From the NCBI GenBank assembly GCA_035575035.1, contig DATLYH010000016.1:1-55553 (forward strand): DNA of 55,553 nucleotides, read 5' to 3'. Made by a program: the position numbers and the translations under genes. The notes beneath the pieces are model-generated. The model saw nothing but the letters and a program-made list of their open reading frames with translations, was not told where the DNA came from and did not search any database. Shown piece by piece: positions 1-6,013 of this stretch. Numbering within the stretch: position 1 is the first letter of the stretch; every line of letters starts with the position of its first letter. Source of the DNA: DATLYH01 sp035575035. Lineage in GTDB: Bacteria; Planctomycetota; Planctomycetia; Gemmatales; Gemmataceae.

Positions 1-82
1 CAGCCTGATGGAACCAACTCCAGGATTCTTCATCCGAATTAAGCAATAATCAACTCCTGAATGCGATCCATGCTGAAGCCAT

Positions 83-322
83 CTACCATCTGGCCGTAAC
101 CGGCGGCTCAGGCCACGTCCGTTGTCGGCTCAGGCCGACCAGCCGGGCGATGACGGCGATGGGCTGGCCCTCAGCGTGAAGCTGCCGCATCAGGGCTTCC
201 TTCGCCAGCAGGCTCCTGGCGGCGCCTTGCTGCTGCGGGCCGACTACACGTATGATGTCTGGGGACGATGGATCGAGAAGACCGTGGACCCCGATGGGGT
301 CGGCCCCCAGCCCGCCGGACAC
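83..322 (-). pseudogene. Helix-turn-helix fragment, unassigned remnant
   Basis: The minus strand here reads a short frame whose C-terminal third (residues about 43 to 68) resembles the helix-turn-helix of transposases or sigma-factor region 4, with the motif IARLVGLSRQR. The rest of the frame resembles nothing I know and overlaps the RHS scrap on the other strand. It may be the lost tail of the truncated sigma factor at 416-919 or the head of a transposase. Assignment is weak and no credible start codon context is seen. Confidence 0.2.
239..313 (+). pseudogene. Scrap of an RHS/YD-repeat gene
   Basis: About 25 codons on the + strand translate to a YD-repeat-like stretch (DYTYDVWGRWIEKTVDPDG), the form seen in the core of planctomycete RHS proteins. 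The similarity stops abruptly on both sides, so this is a fragment. RHS cassettes are also present at the other end of the window (50 to 55.5 kb). The call rests on motif recognition alone. Confidence 0.45.
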
Positions 323-415
323 CTTGCCGAACAGTTCCTGACACTTTTTCCATTCGGCCGGAGCGGCTGGTCTGTGACCAGGGCTGGGACTGCGACGGGC
401 GGCGAGCGCGGCTGA

Positions 416-919
416 TCAAATGGGGTGGACCACTGGCTCGTCCCCGATCTGGGCCAGGGGCTTCCCCTCAAGGATATGGTCCCTGACGATGGCCTGTTCG
501 CGGGGAGGGAGGGTATGGAGCAGCTGGAGGGTTTGTTCCTGGGTCTCGTGCTGGAGGGCCTGGGCATCGGTGCCTTCGGCGGGGTCATCGGCAATCCCGG
601 TTTCCCAGCGGCCCTTCTCGCCGTCGGGGTCCGTGTAGTCCAGGTCCGTCATCACCTTCTCACGGGCGCTCTGTCGGAGATACTTCCCCCGCACCTGCAA
701 GAGCCTCGAATGCACCCTACGCCACAGATAAGTCCCCGGAGACACCCCCCACGCAGGATCATACCGTGGAGCGGCCCGCAACAAGGCTAACACCGCCTCC
801 TGGCACCAGTCCTCCGGATCAAACCCCCGAGGCGGCTTCACCCGATACGCCACCGCATAAGCCAACCTCAGATGTTGCTCTCCATCAAGCGGTGTGACAG
901 TGCTGGCTGTGTCTGACAT
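416..919 (-). pseudogene. Sigma-70 family RNA polymerase sigma factor, C-terminally truncated
   Basis: The 167-residue product starts at ATG 917-919 behind a good ribosome binding site (GAGAGGGGG on the minus strand). Residues about 15 to 60 match sigma region 2: a PEDWCQEAVLALLRAA helix followed by RYDPAWG. Residues about 127 to 157 match the start of region 4 (TLPPREQAIVRDHILEGKPLAQIG). The frame then changes abruptly to GDEPVVHPI and stops, so the recognition helix of region 4 is missing. As read, it could not contact a -35 element normally. It probably regulated the mobile element to its right. Truncation by recombination or insertion is inferred from the abrupt loss of similarity. Confidence 0.65.
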
Positions 920-1002
920 ATCCCCCTCTCGGTGACATTCCCTCTCCCCCCATCATAGCCGGTTCCATTTTCAGAAAAATCCCAGCGGGGGAAGATCACA
1001 CG

Positions 1003-1205
1003 CACGCGCGCGCGTGTGGGGGGCCGGCCCGGGGGCCGGGGCGGGCATCGTCGCCGTCGCCGCCGCAGGGTATCGTCGCCGGTGGCCCGGCCTCATCGTC
1101 GCCGGCGGCGGGTTGTGTGTGTCGGTTGGTTGTGGTTGGTTGGCGGGCATCATCGCCGTCGGCGGCGGCGGGCATCGGCGGGGGATGGATCATCGCCGTC
1201 GGCGG
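1003..1205. repeat. Degenerate GC-rich repeat based on ATCGTCGCCG
   Basis: Units such as catcgtcgccg, tatcgtcgccgg and catcatcgccgtcggcgg recur about six times with variable GC-only spacers, separated by GTTGGTTGTGGTTGG. All reading frames are low complexity, so coding is unlikely. Confidence 0.6.
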
Positions 1206-1279
1206 CGGTGGTCGTCAACCGCGGTGTTCGCCGCAAAGCAGCTGCGCTGATCAACTTGGGACAATTTGGATTGCTTGGC

Positions 1280-1306
1280 TTGACTTTCGCCGATTGTGGG
1301 TAATAC
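1280..1306 (+). promoter_or_regulatory. Weak promoter candidate for the small-gene cluster
   Basis: TTGACT at 1280-1285 and TAATAC at 1301-1306 are 15 bases apart, a short spacer. It lies upstream of the palindrome GTTGATCAAC and about 220 bases before the first small gene. Support is pattern only. Confidence 0.2.
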
Positions 1307-1524
1307 TGTTTGTGCTTGCGTTGATCAACACCGGTCAACGTTAGTGTTCTGTGACAATGAGGCTTACCTATCACGGGGCAATGAAGCGGCGGCTTCCGCG
1401 GAGCAACGTGAGTGTGTGAGTGGCAATCACAAGGTAAGCGACACGGCCGCGGGCATTGATCCAAGAGCGCCGCGGGGTGAAGGTGAGTGGGCAATCAAAG
1501 TCTGCTGTTTGAAAGGGGTGAAGC

Positions 1525-1734
1525 ATGGTGCCTTATTGGAAGGACAAGAACTTCTGGGCGGATTTCGTCAAGGAATTGCAGGGCCGTAGCAAGGGTGACT
1601 TGGGCGGCGAATGTGACCATTGCCACCTTCGGGCCCGGCTTTATGAGTGGCCGGTGGTCGAAGACGGGTTGTGGTATTACTGCAAGGAATGCTCCATCCG
1701 GGCTGCGAAGCGGGCTATGGCCCGGTGTGCGTGA
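1525..1734 (+). CDS. Small zinc-ribbon protein
   Basis: The 69-residue protein starts at ATG 1525 behind the strong site GAAAGGGGTG. It carries two cysteine pairs, CDHCHLRARL at about residues 30-39 and YYCKECS at about 51-57, which together would form one zinc ribbon. The C-terminus is basic. It is the first of a run of tiny + strand genes that share almost the same ribosome binding site. It may be a DNA- or RNA-binding accessory protein of the mobile element. No named family is recognised. Confidence 0.65.
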   Translation: MVPYWKDKNFWADFVKELQGRSKGDLGGECDHCHLRARLYEWPVVEDGLWYYCKECSIRAAKRAMARCA

Positions 1735-1750
1735 TGTACCGCGATAACCT

Positions 1751-1770
1751 CTGTCTCGGTGGGGATGCAT
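1751..1770 (+). repeat. 20-base direct repeat, copy 1
   Basis: CTGTCTCGGTGGGGATGCAT occurs here and again, identically, at 2151-2170. Each copy lies between small genes and shortly before the next start codon (1810 and 2243). It could be a shared leader, processing site or operator. Confidence 0.8.
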
Positions 1771-1809
1771 GGTCAACACGAAACACGAACACCGAGAAAG
1801 GGGTGAATC

Positions 1810-2130
1810 ATGTTCGCGTGTATGGAGTGTGGCAAGCGGTTCAAGTCGGCGAAGGCTGCTCGGCGGGCTGCGAACGATGGCTGTCCGAAGTGCGGCGGCG
1901 TGGACATTGACTTGGCGCCCGTTGCCACGCAGGAGCGGGCTGACCATGTGCCGGTCAAGGTGGAGTATCGCATGGCGGCGCCGGGTTATTCGGAAGGGTT
2001 TTATTTGGTCCGTCAGGATGACCAGATGCCCTTGTGGGCCGGCTATGAGGCTCAAGCCGTGATGATGATGCTGAAGTCGTACAACACGGCGCGGATGGAA
2101 GCTGGTTTGCCGCCTTACCGCCTCGTGTAA
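1810..2130 (+). CDS. Small zinc-ribbon protein
   Basis: The 106-residue protein starts at ATG 1810 behind GAAAGGGGTGAATC. The N-terminus is a compact zinc ribbon: CMECGKRF at residues 4-11 and CPKCGGVDI at about 25-33. This is the usual FmdB-like or CxxC-CxxC arrangement in which the knuckle follows a short basic helix. The remaining 70 residues are mixed, include a Met-rich stretch, and match no family I know. It sits between the two copies of the 20-base repeat. A nucleic-acid-binding role is inferred from the ribbon. Confidence 0.65.
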   Translation: MFACMECGKRFKSAKAARRAANDGCPKCGGVDIDLAPVATQERADHVPVKVEYRMAAPGYSEGFYLVRQDDQMPLWAGYEAQAVMMMLKSYNTARMEAGLPPYRLV

Positions 2131-2150
2131 CAGCTAGCTGGACGGGAACC

Positions 2151-2170
2151 CTGTCTCGGTGGGGATGCAT
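2151..2170 (+). repeat. 20-base direct repeat, copy 2
   Basis: Identical to 1751-1770 and exactly 400 bases downstream of it. It follows the stop codon of the second zinc-ribbon gene and precedes the SWIM-domain gene. Confidence 0.8.
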
Positions 2171-2242
2171 CGGTTCAAACACAAGTGGCCCGGCGCTGCT
2201 GTAACAGCCCGGGCCGTGGCAATCACTGCTAGGAGTGACTGC

Positions 2243-2566
2243 ATGAAACGTACTACGACACCGAAGGCGTCCCGTCAAGAGCGTTCCATCGCCATTTTCC
2301 AGCGGCCGCGGTTGGGCCAGCCCGGCTTGGTGCGGATTCGCTGCGGCAAGGCGCACACGGACTACCTCATCAAGCCGGCGGCCGCCGACTGGGGCATGGC
2401 GGCTTACTCTCTGACGAAGGCCGATGGAACGGTCTATCACGTCCTGCTGCATTCCCCTGAACAGGCGGAGTGTGACTGCTGGGGCTACACGCGGTGGCAC
2501 CACTGCAAGCACGCCGACGGACTCTGTGCTTTGTGGCGGGCCGGCTGGCTGGAAGGCTGGGAGTAA
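2243..2566 (+). CDS. Small SWIM zinc-finger protein
   Basis: I place the start at ATG 2243, behind TAGGAGTG, rather than at upstream in-frame codons that overlap the 20-base repeat. This gives 107 residues. The C-terminal part contains CDCWGYTRWHHCKH, a CxCx8CxH pattern that fits the SWIM zinc finger found with SWI2/SNF2 ATPases, MuDR transposases and stand-alone bacterial proteins. The N-terminus is basic. SWIM domains bind DNA or proteins. In this setting it is probably an accessory factor of the mobile element. The stop lies 6 bases before the next start, so the two genes are probably co-transcribed. Confidence 0.7.
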   Translation: MKRTTTPKASRQERSIAIFQRPRLGQPGLVRIRCGKAHTDYLIKPAAADWGMAAYSLTKADGTVYHVLLHSPEQAECDCWGYTRWHHCKHADGLCALWRAGWLEGWE

Positions 2567-2572
2567 CCGGCC

Positions 2573-2887
2573 ATGCCAACCTTACGTCACGCCACCTTGT
2601 CCCGGAGGATGGCCGGCATCCTCCGGGATGGCCTTCTCGCCGGCAAATCCCGCGGCCGGCGGCGGTGCGTGTGGCTGCACACGCCGGGGCGGTCCGAATG
2701 GGCTGTGTTGCACGTGATCTGCCGGCATGGAGGCCGGCCAGAGCAGGTCACGTTGATCGACGTGTCGGTGCCCCGCCGCTGGTTGCGGCGCGGACCGCGG
2801 CCGGGATTGTGGTATGTCCTGGCCGACATCCCCCCGGAGAGGTTCCGGGGGCATGGATTGGCCACGGAGTGGCTGGCCATCGTGTGA
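2573..2887 (+). CDS. Small protein, possibly of ADP-ribosyltransferase-like fold
   Basis: The 104-residue protein starts at ATG 2573, with GGGAG about 9 bases upstream. It has no cysteine motif. The order LRHATLSRRMAGILRDGLL near the N-terminus, a central WLHT strand and a late DIPPERF are reminiscent of small RNA 2'-phosphotransferase or ADP-ribosyltransferase-like phage proteins, which begin with an H-(A/G)-T motif and end with a DIPPE-type strand. This is a pattern impression, not a family assignment. The gene is tightly spaced after the SWIM gene. Confidence 0.5.
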   Translation: MPTLRHATLSRRMAGILRDGLLAGKSRGRRRCVWLHTPGRSEWAVLHVICRHGGRPEQVTLIDVSVPRRWLRRGPRPGLWYVLADIPPERFRGHGLATEWLAIV

Positions 2888-3023
2888 ACTTCTCGCCGGA
2901 GGGGGCGGTTCACGGCTGATGCCGGGGCCGCCCCCGTTTCAACCATCGGGGCCGGGGGTATGGGGTATGGTTTGGGAATGCCGTCCGTCCATCCCCCGGC
3001 CCTTCCTTCGGAGGAAACAGCCT

Positions 3024-3236
3024 ATGACCGATACCATCTACCGCATCTGGCTGCGGCTGCCGGTCCATCACGAAGACGGCCGCACCGTGTTGGCGGATCA
3101 GGTGTTTCATCACACGGCCAGCTACGAGGAAGCTGATCGGGTGTTGGCCGCCCTGCGCCAGGCGGGCTGGATTGCTTGGACCGAAGCCGTTGGCCTGCGG
3201 GAGTGGCAACGGCATGTGGAATCACGCTTGGACTAA
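3024..3236 (+). CDS. Hypothetical small protein
   Basis: The start at ATG 3024 is fixed by GGAGG at 3010-3014. The 70-residue product begins MTDTIYRIWLRLPVHHEDGR and contains a predicted helix rich in Ala and Leu (ASYEEADRVLAALRQAGW), a beta-alpha-beta-like order. No family is recognised. It lies inside the small-gene cluster, after a 136-base gap in which I see no gene. Confidence 0.55.
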   Translation: MTDTIYRIWLRLPVHHEDGRTVLADQVFHHTASYEEADRVLAALRQAGWIAWTEAVGLREWQRHVESRLD

Positions 3237-3243
3237 CATTCGG

Positions 3244-3258
3244 GTTAACGTTAACGTT
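3244..3258. promoter_or_regulatory. Perfect palindrome before the Csx3-like gene
   Basis: GTTAACGTTAAC (3244-3255) and the overlapping AACGTTAACGTT (3247-3258) are both perfect inverted repeats. The site lies about 35 bases upstream of the start codon at 3291 in an AT-richer gap. That placement suits an operator, but no repressor gene is identified. Confidence 0.4.
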
Positions 3259-3290
3259 TCCTCACTATCACTTTTTCACCAGGAGGCTGT

Positions 3291-3557
3291 ATGCGTGTGT
3301 ATTACAACATTGGTGTTGAGCAACCCATTACGCCGGCGGAACCGTTGCCGCCGGTGCCGGCAATTCCTCCGGGGGCACTGGTCATCGTCACCGGGCGTGC
3401 GCCCATCTGGCGCTACGGCATGGCGTTGCATCGGCTGCATGGTTCGCCGGCGGGGGCGGTGGCGGTGTTTGATCCCCGTCTGGGGGCGGTGGTGGTGCAG
3501 TCGCATTCGCCGCAATGGCACGAAGGCCAGATCGTGGCGGAGGTGGCCGATGTCTAG
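3291..3557 (+). CDS. csx3: Csx3/Crn3-like CRISPR ring nuclease homologue
   Basis: The 88-residue protein starts at ATG 3291 behind AGGAGG. Residues 35-40 read GRAPIW and residues 61-73 read DPRLGAVVVQSHS. These are the two signature blocks of the Csx3 family, recalled from the archaeal protein AF1864 with its GRGPIW and YDPRLGAVVVQSHS. Established work shows Csx3 (Crn3) degrades the cyclic tetra-adenylate messenger of type III CRISPR systems, with the DPR motif and a nearby histidine in the active site. Asp61, Arg63 and a candidate His50 are present. The N-terminus is slightly shorter than usual. No CRISPR array or cas gene is in the window; instead the gene sits in an integrase-linked cluster. 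Its stop overlaps the next start by eight bases (ATGTCTAG). Family call is strong; an anti-CRISPR role is inference. Confidence 0.85.
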   Translation: MRVYYNIGVEQPITPAEPLPPVPAIPPGALVIVTGRAPIWRYGMALHRLHGSPAGAVAVFDPRLGAVVVQSHSPQWHEGQIVAEVADV

Positions 3558-3768
3558 GAATCACCTGCCGTCGTGGGAAAGGGCTTACTTGTTGGGGCTT
3601 GCGGAGGTGATTGCTCAGGAAGTGGATCAAGACCTTGGCGAGCAGCTGCGAGCTTTCGTGGAAGAGGGCGCCGGTTTGGCTGGGTTCGCCCAACGCTTGC
3701 GAGAACTGGGCCGCCATGCTCAGGCGGCGCGTATCGAGCGCATCGAGCGTATGCAGAAAGGGGTGTAA
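3550..3768 (+). CDS. Small helical protein coupled to the Csx3-like gene
   Basis: The 72-residue protein starts at ATG 3550, inside the last codons of the Csx3-like gene, which implies translational coupling. The sequence is almost entirely helical and charged: SWERAYLLGLAEVIAQEV, then LGEQLRAFVEEG, then a Glu/Arg-rich end (AARIERIERM). It has no cysteines, signal or membrane segment. The coupling suggests a partner, for example one that binds the Csx3-like tetramer. No family is recognised. Confidence 0.6.
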   Translation: MSRNHLPSWERAYLLGLAEVIAQEVDQDLGEQLRAFVEEGAGLAGFAQRLRELGRHAQAARIERIERMQKGV

Positions 3769-3770
3769 TC

Positions 3771-3980
3771 ATGCAGCTGCAATACAACGCGGACGAAGGC
3801 GGCTACCGCTGGATCGCGGAGGACGGGCGGGTGTCGCAGCTGTTCAGCACCAACTGGGATGCGCAGTACGCGCAATGGGCCGGACCGTTGCACTGGAGTT
3901 ACGCTCGCGTGGGGCCGCTCTGCTGCCGGAACCTTCGGCAATCACCGACGCTGCGGAGCACGCTTGCCGAAAGGGGGTGA
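3771..3980 (+). CDS. Small hypothetical protein, paralogue of the next gene
   Basis: The 69-residue protein starts at ATG 3771, two bases after the previous stop, behind AAAGGGGTG. Its first 50 residues align by eye with those of the following gene: LQYNADEGGYRWIAEDGRVSQLF here and LVYSADDGGYYW...SQLF there. This suggests a small beta-rich domain arisen by tandem duplication. The C-terminus (RNLRQSPTLRSTLAERG) differs and may be frameshifted, because the genes abut exactly. Function is unknown. Confidence 0.55.
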   Translation: MQLQYNADEGGYRWIAEDGRVSQLFSTNWDAQYAQWAGPLHWSYARVGPLCCRNLRQSPTLRSTLAERG

Positions 3981-4175
3981 ATGATGCGATTGGTGTACTC
4001 TGCCGATGACGGGGGATATTACTGGGAAGATGACCAGTGGAGGCAGTCCCAGTTATTCCGTACCCACGAAGAGGCCATGCAGGCTCGCCGCAGCGGCAAG
4101 TTGCGGTGGGAACACCAGCACGGCCAGCTGCTTGCAGACGAGGAGCCCTCGGAAGCCGCCGACGCCGACGGATGA
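3981..4175 (+). CDS. Small hypothetical protein, paralogue of the previous gene
   Basis: The 64-residue protein begins at ATG 3981 (or 3984) immediately after the preceding TGA, behind AAAGGGGGTG. It shares the pattern Y-x-A-D-(D/E)-G-G-Y-x-W and SQLF with the preceding protein, and ends in an acidic tail (ADEEPSEAADADG). It is the last gene before the terminator at 4225-4264, so it closes the operon. No family is recognised. Confidence 0.55.
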   Translation: MMRLVYSADDGGYYWEDDQWRQSQLFRTHEEAMQARRSGKLRWEHQHGQLLADEEPSEAADADG

Positions 4176-4224
4176 GGGCTGGACGAGAAGGGGCACGCCG
4201 CGGTGATGCGTCGGGCCGTGGCTG

Positions 4225-4264
4225 GGGGCGGATGGGAGCGGTTCCCATCTGCCCCTCTTTTTTT
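4225..4264 (+). terminator. Strong rho-independent terminator closing the small-gene operon
   Basis: Left arm GGGGCGGATGGGA (4225-4237), loop GCGGT, right arm TCCCATCTGCCCC (4243-4255), then TCTTTTTTT. The 13-pair stem has one G-T wobble. It separates the small genes from the integrase. Confidence 0.9.
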
Positions 4265-4266
4265 GT

Positions 4267-4294
4267 TTGACGATGCCCCTTCGGTGTGTTACAC
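4267..4294 (+). promoter_or_regulatory. Promoter candidate for the integrase
   Basis: TTGACG at 4267-4272 and TTACAC at 4289-4294 are separated by 16 bases. They lie directly after the terminator and about 65 bases before the integrase start. The -10 match is imperfect. Confidence 0.35.
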
Positions 4295-4357
4295 TCGCTT
4301 GCCCCTCGCGGTGTCCCTCTCTCTTCTCCCCGTGTTGCAACCCTGAGGAGTTACCCT

Positions 4358-6013
4358 ATGTCTTGCTTATTCCGTCCGACCTACACACGTGAGGTGCCGC
4401 CGGATGCAGAGATCATCACCCGGGCCGGCAAGAAGTATGCCCGCTTTCGAGGGCGTGGCGGTGAAATGGTTGTTGCCCCCCTCACGGCCGACGGCCGGCG
4501 GGTGCGTCTCAAGTCTGCCCGTTGGTATGGGCAATACCGTGATGCGGCCGGCCGTCTGGTCCGTGTCCCGCTGGCGACGAACAAGGAAGTGGCCAAGACG
4601 ATGCTGGCCGACTTGATTAAGAAGGCAGAGCTGGGCCGGGCTGGTTTGCTCGATCGCCACGAAGAGCACCGCAGGCGGCCGTTGGCGGATCACCTGGCCG
4701 ACTTCCAACGCTATCTGGAAGGACGGGGAACTACCCCCGACCATGTGCAACGGACCGTCCGACACATTCGCCGGGCAATCGACCAGTGCGGCTGGACTAC
4801 CACGGCCGACCTCTCCGCCACGCAACTTCAGCAGTTCTTGGCTGACTTGCGGCAAGGCCGCTCCACCCTTCCAGCCCTCGATCCCCGCCAGCAATGGTTC
4901 ACGAAGACCGAGCTGGCCGAACTGCTGGGAGTGAAGCCGTCGGCTATCACCCCGCTCATTCGCCGGCACCAGCTGGAAGCCGTCGGCCAGGGCAAGGCCC
5001 GACGATTCCCCCGAACAACCGCCGAAGCGTTGCTGGCCCGTCTGGAGCGGGGGTTGAGTGTCCGTACTGCCAATGCCCACCTAACCTCCATCAAGGCGTT
5101 CTGCCGCTGGCTGGTGAAGGAGAAACGGCTGGCGGAGAACCCTCTGGCGCATGTGTCGGGCGGGAATGTCCGTGTTGATCGGCGGCATGCCCGGCGAGCG
5201 TTGACGGCCGACGAATTGCAACGCCTGCTCCAGGCGACACGCCGAAGCAAGCACGTCCGCCGTGGGCTGACCGGTGAAGAGCGGCAGGCGCTCTATCTCG
5301 TGGCGGTGAACACCGGCTTGCGAGCCGGGGAATTGGCTGCCCTGACGCCCGAGAGCTTTGACCTGACTGCCTCTCCTCCGGTGGTGATGCTCGGCGCCCA
5401 CTGCACCAAGAATCGCTGTGAAGTGTGTCAACCCTTACCGCCCTTGGTGGCGGAATATCTGCGGGGATACTTGCACAACAAGCCGGCTGGCCGCCCGGTC
5501 TGGCCCGGCAGCTGGGCCGAACGGCCCGCAGACCTCTTCCGAGCCGACCTGGAGGCGGCGGGCATCCCCTACGCCGTGGACGGCCCCGACGGGCCGTTGT
5601 TCGCCGACTTTCACAGTTTGCGGCACACGTTCATCGCCATGCTCGACCAGGCAGGGGTAAGCCTCAAGCAGGCGATGCAGCTGGCCCGCCACAGCGACCC
5701 GAAGCTGACAATGGCCGTCTACGGCCGGGCACAGCTGCATGATCTAGCTGGTTCGGTGGCCAAGCTGCCCGCCCTGATCGTGGACACGTCCGCTTGCACA
5801 AATCTTGTACAAGCGGGCGATCTCCGAAGCACTTCGGTGAGGTTTTCTGATCAGAAGGGCAGCAGTGAACAACCGGATGGTTCCGCGGTGCAACTGCTTG
5901 GTTTTCTTACGGTTGATGCGCCAAGAGGCGCCGTGAGGCGGGATGAAGAGAGTAGGCCCGGCAGGATTCGAACCTGCAACCAAGGGATTATGAGTCCCCT
6001 GCTCTGCCATTGA
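4358..6013 (+). CDS. Tyrosine recombinase (integrase) with an internal helix-turn-helix
   Basis: I place the start at ATG 4358 behind GAGGAG (4345-4350), giving 551 residues. An N-terminal arm and SAM-like core-binding domain span about 105-265. The catalytic domain spans about 280-465 with Arg322 (GLRAGE), Lys351, His419 and Arg422 (HSLRH), His445 (ARHSD) and the nucleophile Tyr455. Residues about 181-225 (FTKTELAELLGVKPSAITPL onward) look like an excisionase or MerR-type helix-turn-helix inserted in the core-binding domain, an unusual arrangement. The last 20 residues are read antisense through the tRNA gene at 5953-6024, typical of an integrase whose element inserted in a tRNA 3' end. Integration of the element to its left is inferred. 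Confidence 0.95.
   Translation: MSCLFRPTYTREVPPDAEIITRAGKKYARFRGRGGEMVVAPLTADGRRVRLKSARWYGQYRDAAGRLVRVPLATNKEVAKTMLADLIKKAELGRAGLLDRHEEHRRRPLADHLADFQRYLEGRGTTPDHVQRTVRHIRRAIDQCGWTTTADLSATQLQQFLADLRQGRSTLPALDPRQQWFTKTELAELLGVKPSAITPLIRRHQLEAVGQGKARRFPRTTAEALLARLERGLSVRTANAHLTSIKAFCRWLVKEKRLAENPLAHVSGGNVRVDRRHARRALTADELQRLLQATRRSKHVRRGLTGEERQALYLVAVNTGLRAGELAALTPESFDLTASPPVVMLGAHCTKNRCEVCQPLPPLVAEYLRGYLHNKPAGRPVWPGSWAERPADLFRADLEAAGIPYAVDGPDGPLFADFHSLRHTFIAMLDQAGVSLKQAMQLARHSDPKLTMAVYGRAQLHDLAGSVAKLPALIVDTSACTNLVQAGDLRSTSVRFSDQKGSSEQPDGSAVQLLGFLTVDAPRGAVRRDEESRPGRIRTCNQGIMSPLLCH

Larger units (their letters stand above)
920..1524. other. Gene-free leader of the small-gene cluster
   Basis: No convincing gene is seen. 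The first part (about 1003-1205) is a GC-rich degenerate repeat, listed separately, preceded by an alternating purine/pyrimidine run (cacgcgcgcgcgtg). The second part is less GC-rich and holds a perfect 10-base palindrome GTTGATCAAC at about 1319-1328 followed by ACCGGTCAACG, plus a weak promoter-like pair. It is probably the control region of the + strand genes that begin at 1525. Confidence 0.5.

Noticed and set aside
1..970. Left attachment copy of the tRNA 3' end
   Set aside because: No stretch similar to GGATTCGAACCTGC was found there, so the other end of the element must lie outside the window.
1003..1205. CRISPR array
   Set aside because: The repeat is degenerate with irregular spacing and no distinct spacers; no cas gene is nearby.
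2159..2242. Earlier start for the SWIM-domain gene
   Set aside because: It would start inside the 20-base repeat without a ribosome binding site; ATG 2243 has one.
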